Shown piece by piece: positions 1-6,142 of a DNA stretch of 10,704 nt. Each line of letters opens with the position of its first letter. The first letter of the stretch is position 1. Location of the stretch: contig JAMOPK010000262.1 of assembly GCA_027064565.1 (NCBI GenBank), forward strand, positions 1-10,704, given 5' to 3'. The notes under the pieces were generated by a model. That model searched no databases. It saw only the letters and a list, made by a program, of their open reading frames with translations, and was not told where the DNA came from. The position numbers were made by a program, and so were the translations under genes. This DNA is from Caldifarciminota bacterium (lineage in GTDB: Bacteria > Hydrothermota > Hydrothermia > B15-G9).

Positions 1-29
1 TTTGTATCGAAAAAGACAAAGATTTTCAT
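1..29 (-). CDS. 5' end of a divergent gene, product unknown
   Basis: On the minus strand an ATG at 29-27 is preceded by a full Shine-Dalgarno sequence, AGGAGGT at 43-37, with a 7-nt spacer. Only nine codons lie inside the window (MKIFVFFDT), so no family can be assigned. The start is supported by the ideal ribosome-binding site and by the divergent arrangement with the promoter at 137-165. No in-frame stop occurs before the window edge. It could still be a chance start, because so little coding sequence is visible. Confidence 0.45.
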
Positions 30-36
30 TTTTTCC

Positions 37-80
37 ACCTCCTGTTGGGTAGATTTATAGTAAGTGTTCCAGCAGGAGGT
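37..80. promoter_or_regulatory. 12-bp inverted repeat enclosing the divergent gene's Shine-Dalgarno
   Basis: Arms at 37-48 (ACCTCCTGTTGG) and 69-80 (CCAGCAGGAGGT) are reverse complements except at one position, with a 20-nt loop. In minus-strand RNA the SD at 43-37 lies wholly within one arm and would be masked by an anti-SD at 80-74, with a single A-C mismatch. In plus-strand RNA the same position is a G-U wobble, so the stem is unbroken. The plus-strand AGGAGGT at 74-80 has no ATG, GTG or TTG at a workable distance. The AT-rich 3' flank lacks a run of T, so an intrinsic terminator is unlikely. Confidence 0.5.
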
Positions 81-84
81 TTAA

Positions 85-113
85 ATTTTAACAAAGTTTT
101 CTATCACAAACAA
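85..113 (-). promoter_or_regulatory. Candidate promoter for the divergent minus-strand gene
   Basis: Read on the minus strand, TTGTTT (113-108) and TAAAAT (90-85) are separated by 17 nt; they match the sigma70 hexamers at 3 of 6 and 5 of 6 positions. Transcription would start near 78, almost at the 5' edge of the inverted repeat at 37-80, so the mRNA would begin with that hairpin. The match is moderate and the region is AT-rich, where such matches arise by chance. Confidence 0.3.
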
Positions 114-136
114 AACGGCAAATAGCCTACTTCTTA

Positions 137-165
137 TTGACATGTTTTATAAGTCTCGATATAAT
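137..165 (+). promoter_or_regulatory. Consensus-perfect sigma70 promoter overlapping the apparent start of the M23 gene
   Basis: TTGACA at 137-142 and TATAAT at 160-165 are separated by exactly 17 nt, so all twelve consensus bases and the optimal spacing are present. The predicted transcription start is at about 171-173. The ATG at 142 shares its first base with the -35 box and cannot be in this transcript. The next in-frame ATG, at 175, begins 9 nt after the -10 box, so the mRNA would be leaderless or nearly so. Confidence 0.75.
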
Positions 166-174
166 GTTCGTGCT

Positions 175-1110
175 ATGAAGACATCCAGCAAGCGAGGTGA
201 TTCTGGTTATGTAGTCAAGTTCGTTCCGATAGGTCCCTCCGCGCCAAAAGAATTTAGATTTTCAAAGTTTGGATTTTTGGCTTTGATTGTAGGTATTATT
301 GTTTTTCTGGCTTCGGGTGTGGTATCCACAGTGGCATTTATGAAGTCAAATATCGATAAGCGGAGGCTTGCATCTCTCGAGCGGGAAAACCGGGAACTGA
401 AAAACTCATTGGCGGTAATCCAAAGCAAGATTGACAGTCTTGGTGCCATTGTGGACAGTCTTGCGAAGGAAAACGTGTCCCTCAAACTGATGGCTGGCAT
501 CATCGATTCCTCGGCGCTGATGGTCGTGGACGATCGTATATCCCTCGCCACCGACCTGAGAGGCGTAGGTGGTAATGCTCCCACAAAACCACAGGAAGAG
601 GTCGGGGAACAGATTGATCAATTATTGGGACTTGCCAGAAAAGAGCGAATATTGATGACCTACGTCGCTGATTCCATCAAAAGGAAACAGGAATATTTCG
701 ACCATGTGCCAAGTATCATGCCCACCTTCGGCGTGTTCACTTCGGGATTCGGATACAGGCGTGACCCATTCACCGGGAGAATCAAACTGCATGAAGGACT
801 GGATATAGCCGGGCCAGTCGGCACTCCGGTTTACGCCACAGCCGATGGCGTCGTTGTCAAGGCTGAGTGGCATCATGGATACGGCAAACTGGTCGAGATC
901 GATCACGGATACGGTTTCCGCACCAGATATGGGCATCTTCACCAGATATACGTCCATGTCGGACAGAAGGTTAAAAGGGGACAGAAGATCGGCGCACTCG
1001 GCAACACCGGGCGTTCCACAGGGCCACATCTCCATTATGAAGTCAGGATAAATGGCGCTCCCAAAAATCCTATAAGATTCATTTTGCCTGAGAAACAGAT
1101 AGTTGATTGA
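175..1110 (+). CDS. Membrane-anchored M23 (LytM/LasA-type) peptidoglycan endopeptidase
   Basis: A zinc metallopeptidase expected to cut peptide cross-links in peptidoglycan from the outer face of the inner membrane, or to act as a LytM-type regulator of other hydrolases. With the start at 175 it has 311 residues. A short basic cytoplasmic N-terminus is followed by one membrane segment at about 34-56, a heptad-like coiled coil at about 60-110, a linker, then the M23 domain at about 195-300. The zinc ligand motifs are complete: HxxxD as HEGLD (H206, D210) and HxH as GPHLHYE (H285, H287); YGHLHQ (H254) carries the additional conserved histidine. Intact ligands favour an active enzyme over a degenerate EnvC/NlpD-like activator. 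The ORF extends in frame to an ATG at 142, but that start lies in the promoter and has no SD; the 175 start gives the usual basic N-terminus. The next gene starts 22 nt after the stop, so the two are probably co-transcribed. Confidence 0.9.
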   Translation: MKTSSKRGDSGYVVKFVPIGPSAPKEFRFSKFGFLALIVGIIVFLASGVVSTVAFMKSNIDKRRLASLERENRELKNSLAVIQSKIDSLGAIVDSLAKENVSLKLMAGIIDSSALMVVDDRISLATDLRGVGGNAPTKPQEEVGEQIDQLLGLARKERILMTYVADSIKRKQEYFDHVPSIMPTFGVFTSGFGYRRDPFTGRIKLHEGLDIAGPVGTPVYATADGVVVKAEWHHGYGKLVEIDHGYGFRTRYGHLHQIYVHVGQKVKRGQKIGALGNTGRSTGPHLHYEVRINGAPKNPIRFILPEKQIVD

Positions 1111-1119
1111 TGTCATCAA

Positions 1120-1125
1120 AGGGAG
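1120..1125 (+). promoter_or_regulatory. Ribosome-binding site supporting a TTG start at 1133
   Basis: AGGGAG lies 7 nt upstream of the TTG at 1133-1135. The earlier in-frame TTG at 1103, which overlaps the M23 stop, has no comparable SD. This site and the signal peptide that starts at 1133 decide the start. Confidence 0.6.
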
Positions 1126-1132
1126 CGGGAAT

Positions 1133-3985
1133 TTGCGGAAAATCCTCTTACTTATCCCCCTGATTGGGGGATTTTTTAATCTTCAGGCTTACTACTTTGG
1201 TAAAAACAAGGTTCAATACAGGGATTTTGATTGGCAGATTGTGACCACTGAGCATTTCAAAATTTTCGTTTTGCCCGAAGAAAAACACCTTGTCCCATTT
1301 GCCTCATCCGTCCTCGAATCCACCTTCACTGAATACGTCCATGAACTTCACATCAACAAGCTCAACGACAAAATACCTGTGTTAATCTATCCCTCTCCCA
1401 ACTCCTTCAAGCAGACCAATGTAACGCTCGACATAATCGAGGAGTTCACCGGCGGGTTCACGGAGGTCATGAAAAACCGTGTGGTTGTGCCGTTTAACGG
1501 CTCATATCTCGATTTTCAGCACGTGCTCAGACATGAACTCGTCCACGTCTTTCAGTTCCACATATTCTTCAAGGGGATAAGGACTTACTACATCCCGCCC
1601 TTCACCATGTCGATCCCACTATGGGTGATGGAAGGGATGGCAGAATATTTTTCATGGGGCGGCTGGAGTCCCGACGCCGAGATGTTTATGAGGGACCTCG
1701 TTTTGAACGACAAGGTTATTCCAATAGAGGAACTTGCTTATTATGGCGGCTGGATCATCTACAAAGAGGGACAGGCAATTTTCTGCTTTTTAAACGACGT
1801 TTATGGGCCTGAAAAAACACGAGAATTTATCTATCAGCTAAAAATGAGCGGGAATGTGGACAAGGCCTTCAAAAAAGTCACCGGCAAGACCGCCGTTGAG
1901 CTTAACGAGGAGTTTTCCATATACCTGAAAAAGAAGTTCTACCCCTCGGTGGAGGAGTTTGATCTGCCCGAATCCAGTCGAAAGATCGAACTGCCCCATG
2001 GTGAATCATTCCTGAATTTCGGCGTGCTATCGCCGGATGGAGGCAGGATCGCCCTGATTTCGGACATCTCAGGCTACACCGACATCTACATCGTTTCGGT
2101 TTTCGATGGGGAGATAGAGAGAAAACTGGTCTCCGGAGAAAAGTCACCTTCCTTTGAGAATCTGCACCTCGTTCGACCGGGGTTGGACTTTTCGGATGAC
2201 GGAAAGTATCTGGTCTTTGTGGGGAACAGGGGTGGATATGACGCAATTTACATCTATAACGTCAACAACGGTAAAAAGGTGCGGGAAATCCGCCCGGAGG
2301 AGCTGATTGTTTACGAAATGACCGATTCCGGAGAGGTGGCCACCGGAAAACTGCCGATAGAGGCGGTCTATGAGCCATCTTTCTCCCCTGATGGGCAAAA
2401 AATCGTTTTCGTTGGCATCCAGAAGGCCATTTCTGACATTTACATGTATGACTTTAAGATTCAAAAACTTCACAGGCTTACGAACAATCTGTTTGACGAA
2501 AGGACACCGGTCTTCTCAAAGGAGGGCAGTGAAATCTATTTCCTATCTGACGCATGCGGGGAGTCATGGGACGGGCATTTCGGGAGCTATGCCATCTTTT
2601 CCTATTCGCTGACCACCGGGAAAGTCAAAAGGCTATCCCCCCATTACGGCAACATCAATTTCTTGACGCAGTTGAACGACTCTTTGCTGGGATTCATCGG
2701 ACTTTACCGGGGGGCCAACAACGTCCTCGCCTTCAGCATCAGCAGCGGCGAAGTCTATCAGGTAACGAACTTCCCCACGGATATGAAACTTGTCTCATCG
2801 AGTTCGGACTTCTCGGAGCTGGGTCTTTCGCTCATGTGGGAAGGCCAATGGTCATATTTCGTGATTCCGACCCCTGAAAAAGGAATAAAACCCATAAACT
2901 ATCCCGAAACTCCGCTCGAATTTGTGAAATTGGACAGGGGGGAGCATCTCAAAAGTCATTATAAGACCAAATTTTCGGTGGATTGGATACAGGGCAATCT
3001 GGTGTATGCAACCTCCCTGGGCTTTTCCGGCTGGATGACCATCGGGCTGTCCGATGAGCTCGGCAACCACAGGATATCTATCGCAACGGACAGGTATTCC
3101 GGCAACACCAATTTCTATTTCCAATATGCCAACCTGACCCACAGGACCGACCTCTATGCGTCGGTTTTCCATTACTGGTCATACGGATTCCTGGACTACT
3201 TTTCGGTTTTCAGAGAGAGAAACATCGGTGTATCCACGGGCCTGACCTATCCGTTCAGCAAATTCTCAAGGATAGACCTGGATGTAACTTTCAAACATCC
3301 GACACGATATGTTTACGAATACGACGAAAATCTGGGCATGTTTCTGCTTTCGGATATAAAATCTTACAATTCAGTGGAAATCACTGGCAGTTATGTCCTT
3401 GACCGCGCCCTTTACTCGTTCTGGGGGCCACTATCCGGTGATCGCGGGGCCATTGAGTTTCACACGGAGTTTTTGACACCTTTCAAATACTCGTATGCAC
3501 TTTTTGACTACAGGAGATATTCCCGAACAATACCTCGATACTCCACAATGGCTTTCCGGTTCATGGGCGGGATGACTTACGGCGAGCAGGCGCCCAAATT
3601 CTGGCTCGGTGGATATAACACTTTGCGGGGATATTATCCCTATGAGTTCAGCGGCAACAACTTTGTTCTATTCAACGCCGAGTGGCGTGTCCCGTTCATC
3701 GATACGCTGAAAATAGCGTTCCCCATCCCTTTAACTTTCAGCGGGATCCGGGGGGTGTTATTCTTTGATGCCGGCGCAGTTGATCTCGATAAAGGCTTCA
3801 GGCCATTTGAGCGTCAGGCAGACGGTTATCTGGCTTTCAAGGACATAAAGGCAGATATAGGATACGGTTTCAGGATTTACATTGCGCCCGGAGTGGCATT
3901 AAGGTTTGATTTTGCAAAGAAATACAACATTGCCGAGTTGAAAGGCCAAACTATGTACTATTTCTCAATTGACTGGGATTATTAG
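1133..3985 (+). CDS. Exported gluzincin-like metallopeptidase / TolB-like beta-propeller / Omp85-like outer-membrane barrel fusion
   Basis: A large surface or periplasmic protein of 950 residues from the TTG at 1133. It starts with a textbook signal peptide (MRKILLLIPLIGG..., likely cleavage after LQA at about residue 19). Residues about 30-270 look like a peptidase MA/M1-type gluzincin: HELVH gives H134, E135 and H138, and VMEGMAEY supplies the probable third zinc ligand E167. Residues about 290-580 hold repeats of the PD40/TolB propeller type, with blades marked by SPDGGRIALIS, SDDGKYLVFVG, SPDGQKIVFVG and SKEGSEIYFLS. Residues about 605-950 form a beta-rich region resembling the Omp85/BamA surface-antigen barrel, including LGGYNTLRGYYPYEF at 825-839; the chain ends in an aromatic residue (SIDWDY), as many outer-membrane barrels do. 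The substrate is unknown. Position behind an M23 peptidase suggests envelope maintenance, or protein processing or export. The domain calls are from motifs only; an autotransporter-like use of the barrel is inference. Confidence 0.8.
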   Translation: MRKILLLIPLIGGFFNLQAYYFGKNKVQYRDFDWQIVTTEHFKIFVLPEEKHLVPFASSVLESTFTEYVHELHINKLNDKIPVLIYPSPNSFKQTNVTLDIIEEFTGGFTEVMKNRVVVPFNGSYLDFQHVLRHELVHVFQFHIFFKGIRTYYIPPFTMSIPLWVMEGMAEYFSWGGWSPDAEMFMRDLVLNDKVIPIEELAYYGGWIIYKEGQAIFCFLNDVYGPEKTREFIYQLKMSGNVDKAFKKVTGKTAVELNEEFSIYLKKKFYPSVEEFDLPESSRKIELPHGESFLNFGVLSPDGGRIALISDISGYTDIYIVSVFDGEIERKLVSGEKSPSFENLHLVRPGLDFSDDGKYLVFVGNRGGYDAIYIYNVNNGKKVREIRPEELIVYEMTDSGEVATGKLPIEAVYEPSFSPDGQKIVFVGIQKAISDIYMYDFKIQKLHRLTNNLFDERTPVFSKEGSEIYFLSDACGESWDGHFGSYAIFSYSLTTGKVKRLSPHYGNINFLTQLNDSLLGFIGLYRGANNVLAFSISSGEVYQVTNFPTDMKLVSSSSDFSELGLSLMWEGQWSYFVIPTPEKGIKPINYPETPLEFVKLDRGEHLKSHYKTKFSVDWIQGNLVYATSLGFSGWMTIGLSDELGNHRISIATDRYSGNTNFYFQYANLTHRTDLYASVFHYWSYGFLDYFSVFRERNIGVSTGLTYPFSKFSRIDLDVTFKHPTRYVYEYDENLGMFLLSDIKSYNSVEITGSYVLDRALYSFWGPLSGDRGAIEFHTEFLTPFKYSYALFDYRRYSRTIPRYSTMAFRFMGGMTYGEQAPKFWLGGYNTLRGYYPYEFSGNNFVLFNAEWRVPFIDTLKIAFPIPLTFSGIRGVLFFDAGAVDLDKGFRPFERQADGYLAFKDIKADIGYGFRIYIAPGVALRFDFAKKYNIAELKGQTMYYFSIDWDY

Positions 3986-5715
3986 CGTTTTCTTTCGGCC
4001 TTTTTCCTTGTCCATTCCATCAATTCCTCATAGCACATGGTGTTGATGATCGCATCGGGCGTGCTCCAGCCTCTGCGTGCGGTGCCAACGCCCAGAACCA
4101 TCATCCAGAGCTGGCCGATGTTGTGTGTATCCGTGCCGATCGAGAGCTTCACACCTATTTCGTTGGCCTTCCTGACATTGACGTCCCTCAGGTCAAGCCG
4201 GTCGTAGTAGGCATTTATCTCAAGGGCCGTGCCGGTTTCGGCCGCCTTTTCGATAACCCTGTCGATGTCAACCTGATATCCTTCACGCTGGGAGATCAGT
4301 CTGCCGGTGGGATGACCGATGACATGGACATATGGGTTCTCCATCGCCCTGATGATCCGTTCGGTTGCGTCCTCGTCCTTCCGCCAGATGTGGATTGACG
4401 CCACCACGAAATCGAGTTCCTTGAGCACCTCATCCGGGTAATCCAGCGTTCCGTCTGGCAGGATATCAACTTCCGTGCCCGCAAGGAGTTTAACGCCGTC
4501 CAGTTTTCTGTTGAGCTCTTTTATCCTCTCGACTTTTTCCATTAACCTATCGATATCGAGGCCGTGAGCGTATTTCGCGCTCACAGAGTGGTCACAAACA
4601 GCTATGTATTCATAGCCCATCTCCTTCGCCTTCTCAGCAATCTCCTCAAGGGTGGCAGTGCCGTCGGAATACTTTGAATGGACGTGCAGGTCGCCCTTTA
4701 TGTCCTTCATCTCCACGAGGTGCGGCAATTTACCGGCCATAGCAGCTTCGATCTCGCCCCAATCTTCCCGCAATTCCGGAGGCACCCAATCAAGTCCAAC
4801 GGCCGCATAAACTTCCTCCTCTGTTCGGCCGGCAATCTTTTCGCTTCCTCGGAAAACGCCGTATTCGGAGATTTTGAGGCCTTTGGATTTAGCAATTGTC
4901 CTGAGGTGGACGTTGTGTTGTTTTGAGCCGGTGAAATACTGAAGTGCTGCGCCGTAACTCTCCTCAGGCACAACACGCAGGTCAACCTGATAGCGGTCGT
5001 GAAAGATTGCGGAGCCTTTCGTGTCGCCGGCCGCAAGGACGCGGGTGACGCCCGGCAGATGCACGAAATAGTCGATGATCTTACGCCCATCTTTGCCAGT
5101 AGTGAGGATATCGAGGTCACCGACCGTTTCCTTCATACGTCTGAAAGACCCGCATGCGGAGATGTGTTTGACTTCAGGCAACTTACCAACGAGCTCAATG
5201 ATTTCGTTCACAAGCGGGAAAGCAAGCCCGATCGGGATCCTATCTCGCATCTTTTCGTAAAGTTCGAGGCCTTTCTTGATATTTTCTATCTTTTTCGGCC
5301 CCATTCCCGGCAGTTTGGCCAGACTGCCATCCTCAAGGACGCGCTTGAAGTCCTCGATCGTCCTGACACCCAATTTTTCGTAGGCAAGCCGGAGGGTTCT
5401 CGGTCCGATGCCCTGCACATCCAGCAGGGTCAACAGTTCCTGAGGCACCTGCGACATAACCTCTTCGTATTTGCTCATTCGGCCGGTATCAAGGTATTCC
5501 GCTATCTTTTTGGCTATCCTGTCACCGATTCCCGGAATGGCTTTCAGGGCCTTGATCCCGCCTCTACGGTAAACCTCCTCGATATCTTCGGGATAATCCT
5601 CAAGGACACGCGCTGCTTTCCTGTAAGCGATAACTTTGAACCTGTTTTCGTCAAGGAATTCAAGGGCATCGGCCATACGATCAAACATTTCCGAAAGTAT
5701 CTTGTTCTTATTCAT
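3982..5715 (-). CDS. polX: Family X DNA polymerase with C-terminal PHP phosphoesterase domain (PolX)
   Basis: A bacterial PolX of 577 residues, the usual family length. Such enzymes fill short gaps in base-excision repair, and the PHP domain gives Mn-dependent 3'-5' exonuclease and AP-endonuclease activities. The order is an N-terminal 8-kDa-like region with helix-hairpin-helix motifs (GIGDRIAKKI, GIGPRTLRLA, GMGPKKIENI) at about 60-145, then the palm and thumb at about 165-310. The palm holds the catalytic aspartates D200 and D202 (GDLDIL) and D245 (YQVDLRVV) and the YFTGSKQHN motif. The PHP domain covers about 340-570, with metal ligands H344 and H346 (DLHVHS), D375 and H376 (CDHS), E415, H442 (ASIH), H468 (GHP), D529 and H531 (GTDTH). 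All key residues are present, so both activities are expected. The ORF extends to a GTG at 5730, but that codon lies within the SD for the ATG at 5715, which gives the typical N-terminus MNKNKILSEMFDR. Convergent with the barrel gene, overlapping its stop by 4 bp. Confidence 0.95.
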   Translation of the reverse strand: MNKNKILSEMFDRMADALEFLDENRFKVIAYRKAARVLEDYPEDIEEVYRRGGIKALKAIPGIGDRIAKKIAEYLDTGRMSKYEEVMSQVPQELLTLLDVQGIGPRTLRLAYEKLGVRTIEDFKRVLEDGSLAKLPGMGPKKIENIKKGLELYEKMRDRIPIGLAFPLVNEIIELVGKLPEVKHISACGSFRRMKETVGDLDILTTGKDGRKIIDYFVHLPGVTRVLAAGDTKGSAIFHDRYQVDLRVVPEESYGAALQYFTGSKQHNVHLRTIAKSKGLKISEYGVFRGSEKIAGRTEEEVYAAVGLDWVPPELREDWGEIEAAMAGKLPHLVEMKDIKGDLHVHSKYSDGTATLEEIAEKAKEMGYEYIAVCDHSVSAKYAHGLDIDRLMEKVERIKELNRKLDGVKLLAGTEVDILPDGTLDYPDEVLKELDFVVASIHIWRKDEDATERIIRAMENPYVHVIGHPTGRLISQREGYQVDIDRVIEKAAETGTALEINAYYDRLDLRDVNVRKANEIGVKLSIGTDTHNIGQLWMMVLGVGTARRGWSTPDAIINTMCYEELMEWTRKKAERKR

Positions 5716-5726
5716 CTCCGTTCCCG

Positions 5727-5734
5727 TCACCTCC
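5727..5734 (-). promoter_or_regulatory. polX Shine-Dalgarno that decides the start
   Basis: GGAGGTGA on the minus strand (5734-5727) is fully complementary to the 16S anti-SD core. It ends 11 nt before the ATG at 5715, a slightly long spacer. It contains the GTG at 5730-5728, so that GTG is unlikely to be the start. Confidence 0.6.
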
Positions 5735-5744
5735 AGATTTAGCT

Positions 5745-5777
5745 TTAGCTATACTGTAATTGAATAGCTAATGGTAA
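5745..5777 (-). promoter_or_regulatory. Candidate polX promoter with an 8-bp dyad between its elements
   Basis: On the minus strand TTACCA (5777-5772) and TATAGC (5753-5748) are 18 nt apart, each matching the sigma70 consensus at 4 of 6 positions; the start would be near 5741, leaving about 26 nt of leader including the SD. A perfect inverted repeat, TTAGCTAT (5745-5752) and ATAGCTAA (5764-5771) with an 11-nt centre, covers the -10 box and spacer, where an operator would sit. The promoter match is weak; the dyad is exact. No known operator consensus is recognised. Confidence 0.3.
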
Positions 5778-5785
5778 TGCGGACT

Positions 5786-5891
5786 GCAAATATGCGGTTT
5801 GCTTCGCTAACTCAAATCTCTCTCGGTAGCTCCGCATATTCGCCTGTTGTCCGAACAACAGCACCGAAACAAGCTGATGAGCGAAGACCGC
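5786..5891. other. Compact foldable intergenic block, possible structured RNA or palindromic repeat
   Basis: Several exact complementarities are packed into about 105 bp. A closing stem pairs 5794-5798 and 5802-5808 (GCGGT, CTTCGCT) with 5880-5891 (AGCGAAGACCGC), 12 bp with a 3-nt bulge. A 7-bp hairpin with a 4-nt loop lies inside at 5844-5861 (CTGTTGT, CCGA, ACAACAG). A competing 9-bp stem joins 5789-5797 (AATATGCGG) to 5832-5840 (CCGCATATT), and a small GCAAA/TTTGC hairpin sits at 5786-5802. The block is richer in G+C than the AT-rich DNA to its right. The strand is not determined and no known RNA family is recognised. It could equally be an intergenic repeat element. Confidence 0.4.
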
Positions 5892-6040
5892 CTAAAACTA
5901 CCCTTTACTTGCCTCCTTTAAGCCTTTCTATTTTTAATTTTAATTCATCATATGTCCTGTTAACCAAAAGAGGTTGTATAAATATACTGGATGTAATCTC
6001 CTCCTGTCACATGTCACATCTTTTATTATCTGGGATCACG
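5892..6040. other. AT-rich spacer with no gene seen
   Basis: This is part of the 427-bp spacer between polX and rnfC. It is AT-rich, lacks a convincing coding region on either strand, and contains a short dyad GTATA-aa-TATAC at 5976-5987 and the tandem heptamer described separately. No tRNA, terminator or mobile element was recognised. Confidence 0.5.
6006..6019 (+). repeat. Perfect tandem heptamer GTCACAT x2
   Basis: GTCACAT occurs at 6006-6012 and again at 6013-6019. The core TCACA resembles a CRP/FNR-family half-site, but the two copies are direct rather than inverted, so this is not a normal CRP box. It lies about 25-35 bp upstream of the candidate rnf promoter. Confidence 0.4.
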
Positions 6041-6069
6041 TTGCTTTAAAAAAATTAAAGCTTTAACAT
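6041..6069 (+). promoter_or_regulatory. Candidate rnf operon promoter overlapping palindromes
   Basis: TTGCTT (6041-6046) and TAACAT (6064-6069) are 17 nt apart, matching sigma70 hexamers at 3 of 6 and 4 of 6. Transcription would begin near 6076, giving a leader of about 67 nt. Within it, GCTTTAA (6043-6049) and TTAAAGC (6055-6061) form a perfect dyad with a five-A centre, and the right arm continues into the perfect 12-bp palindrome TTAAAGCTTTAA (6055-6066). The palindromes are certain; the promoter assignment is weak. Confidence 0.35.
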
Positions 6070-6142
6070 ATCGACCTCAATGAAATATGTAGTTTTCTAA
6101 AGGTTTGCATAGATTCACCGACACGAAAAAGGAGCAAGGGGA

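Noticed and set aside
37..95. Intrinsic terminator at the 37-80 hairpin
   Set aside because: Neither strand has a proper T-run after the stem (the plus flank is TTAAATTTTAAC), and both flanking genes point away from it.
142..174. ATG at 142 as start of the M23 gene
   Set aside because: It overlaps the -35 box of a perfect promoter and lacks an SD; the ATG at 175 gives a more typical N-terminus.
622..1119. Minus-strand frame opposite the M23 domain
   Set aside because: It lies opposite the conserved zinc-ligand region of the M23 gene and shows no protein-family features.
4999..5742. Long plus-strand frame opposite polX
   Set aside because: It is antisense to a gene with every catalytic motif intact and has no family-like sequence.
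5874..5887. Hammerhead-ribozyme-like core CTGATGAGCGAAGA
   Set aside because: The CTGATGA box is there, but stem II is essentially missing, GAAA is GAAG, and I found no matching stems I and III with a cleavage site.
5771..6049. 92-codon plus-strand frame in the spacer
   Set aside because: No SD, composition changes from GC-richer to AT-rich within it, low-complexity residues and no recognisable family; it is covered by the structured block and AT-rich spacer.
6041..6069. Rex (NADH-responsive) operator before rnf
   Set aside because: The palindromes lack the TTGTG...CACAA or TTGTTAA...TTAACAA arms expected for Rex.
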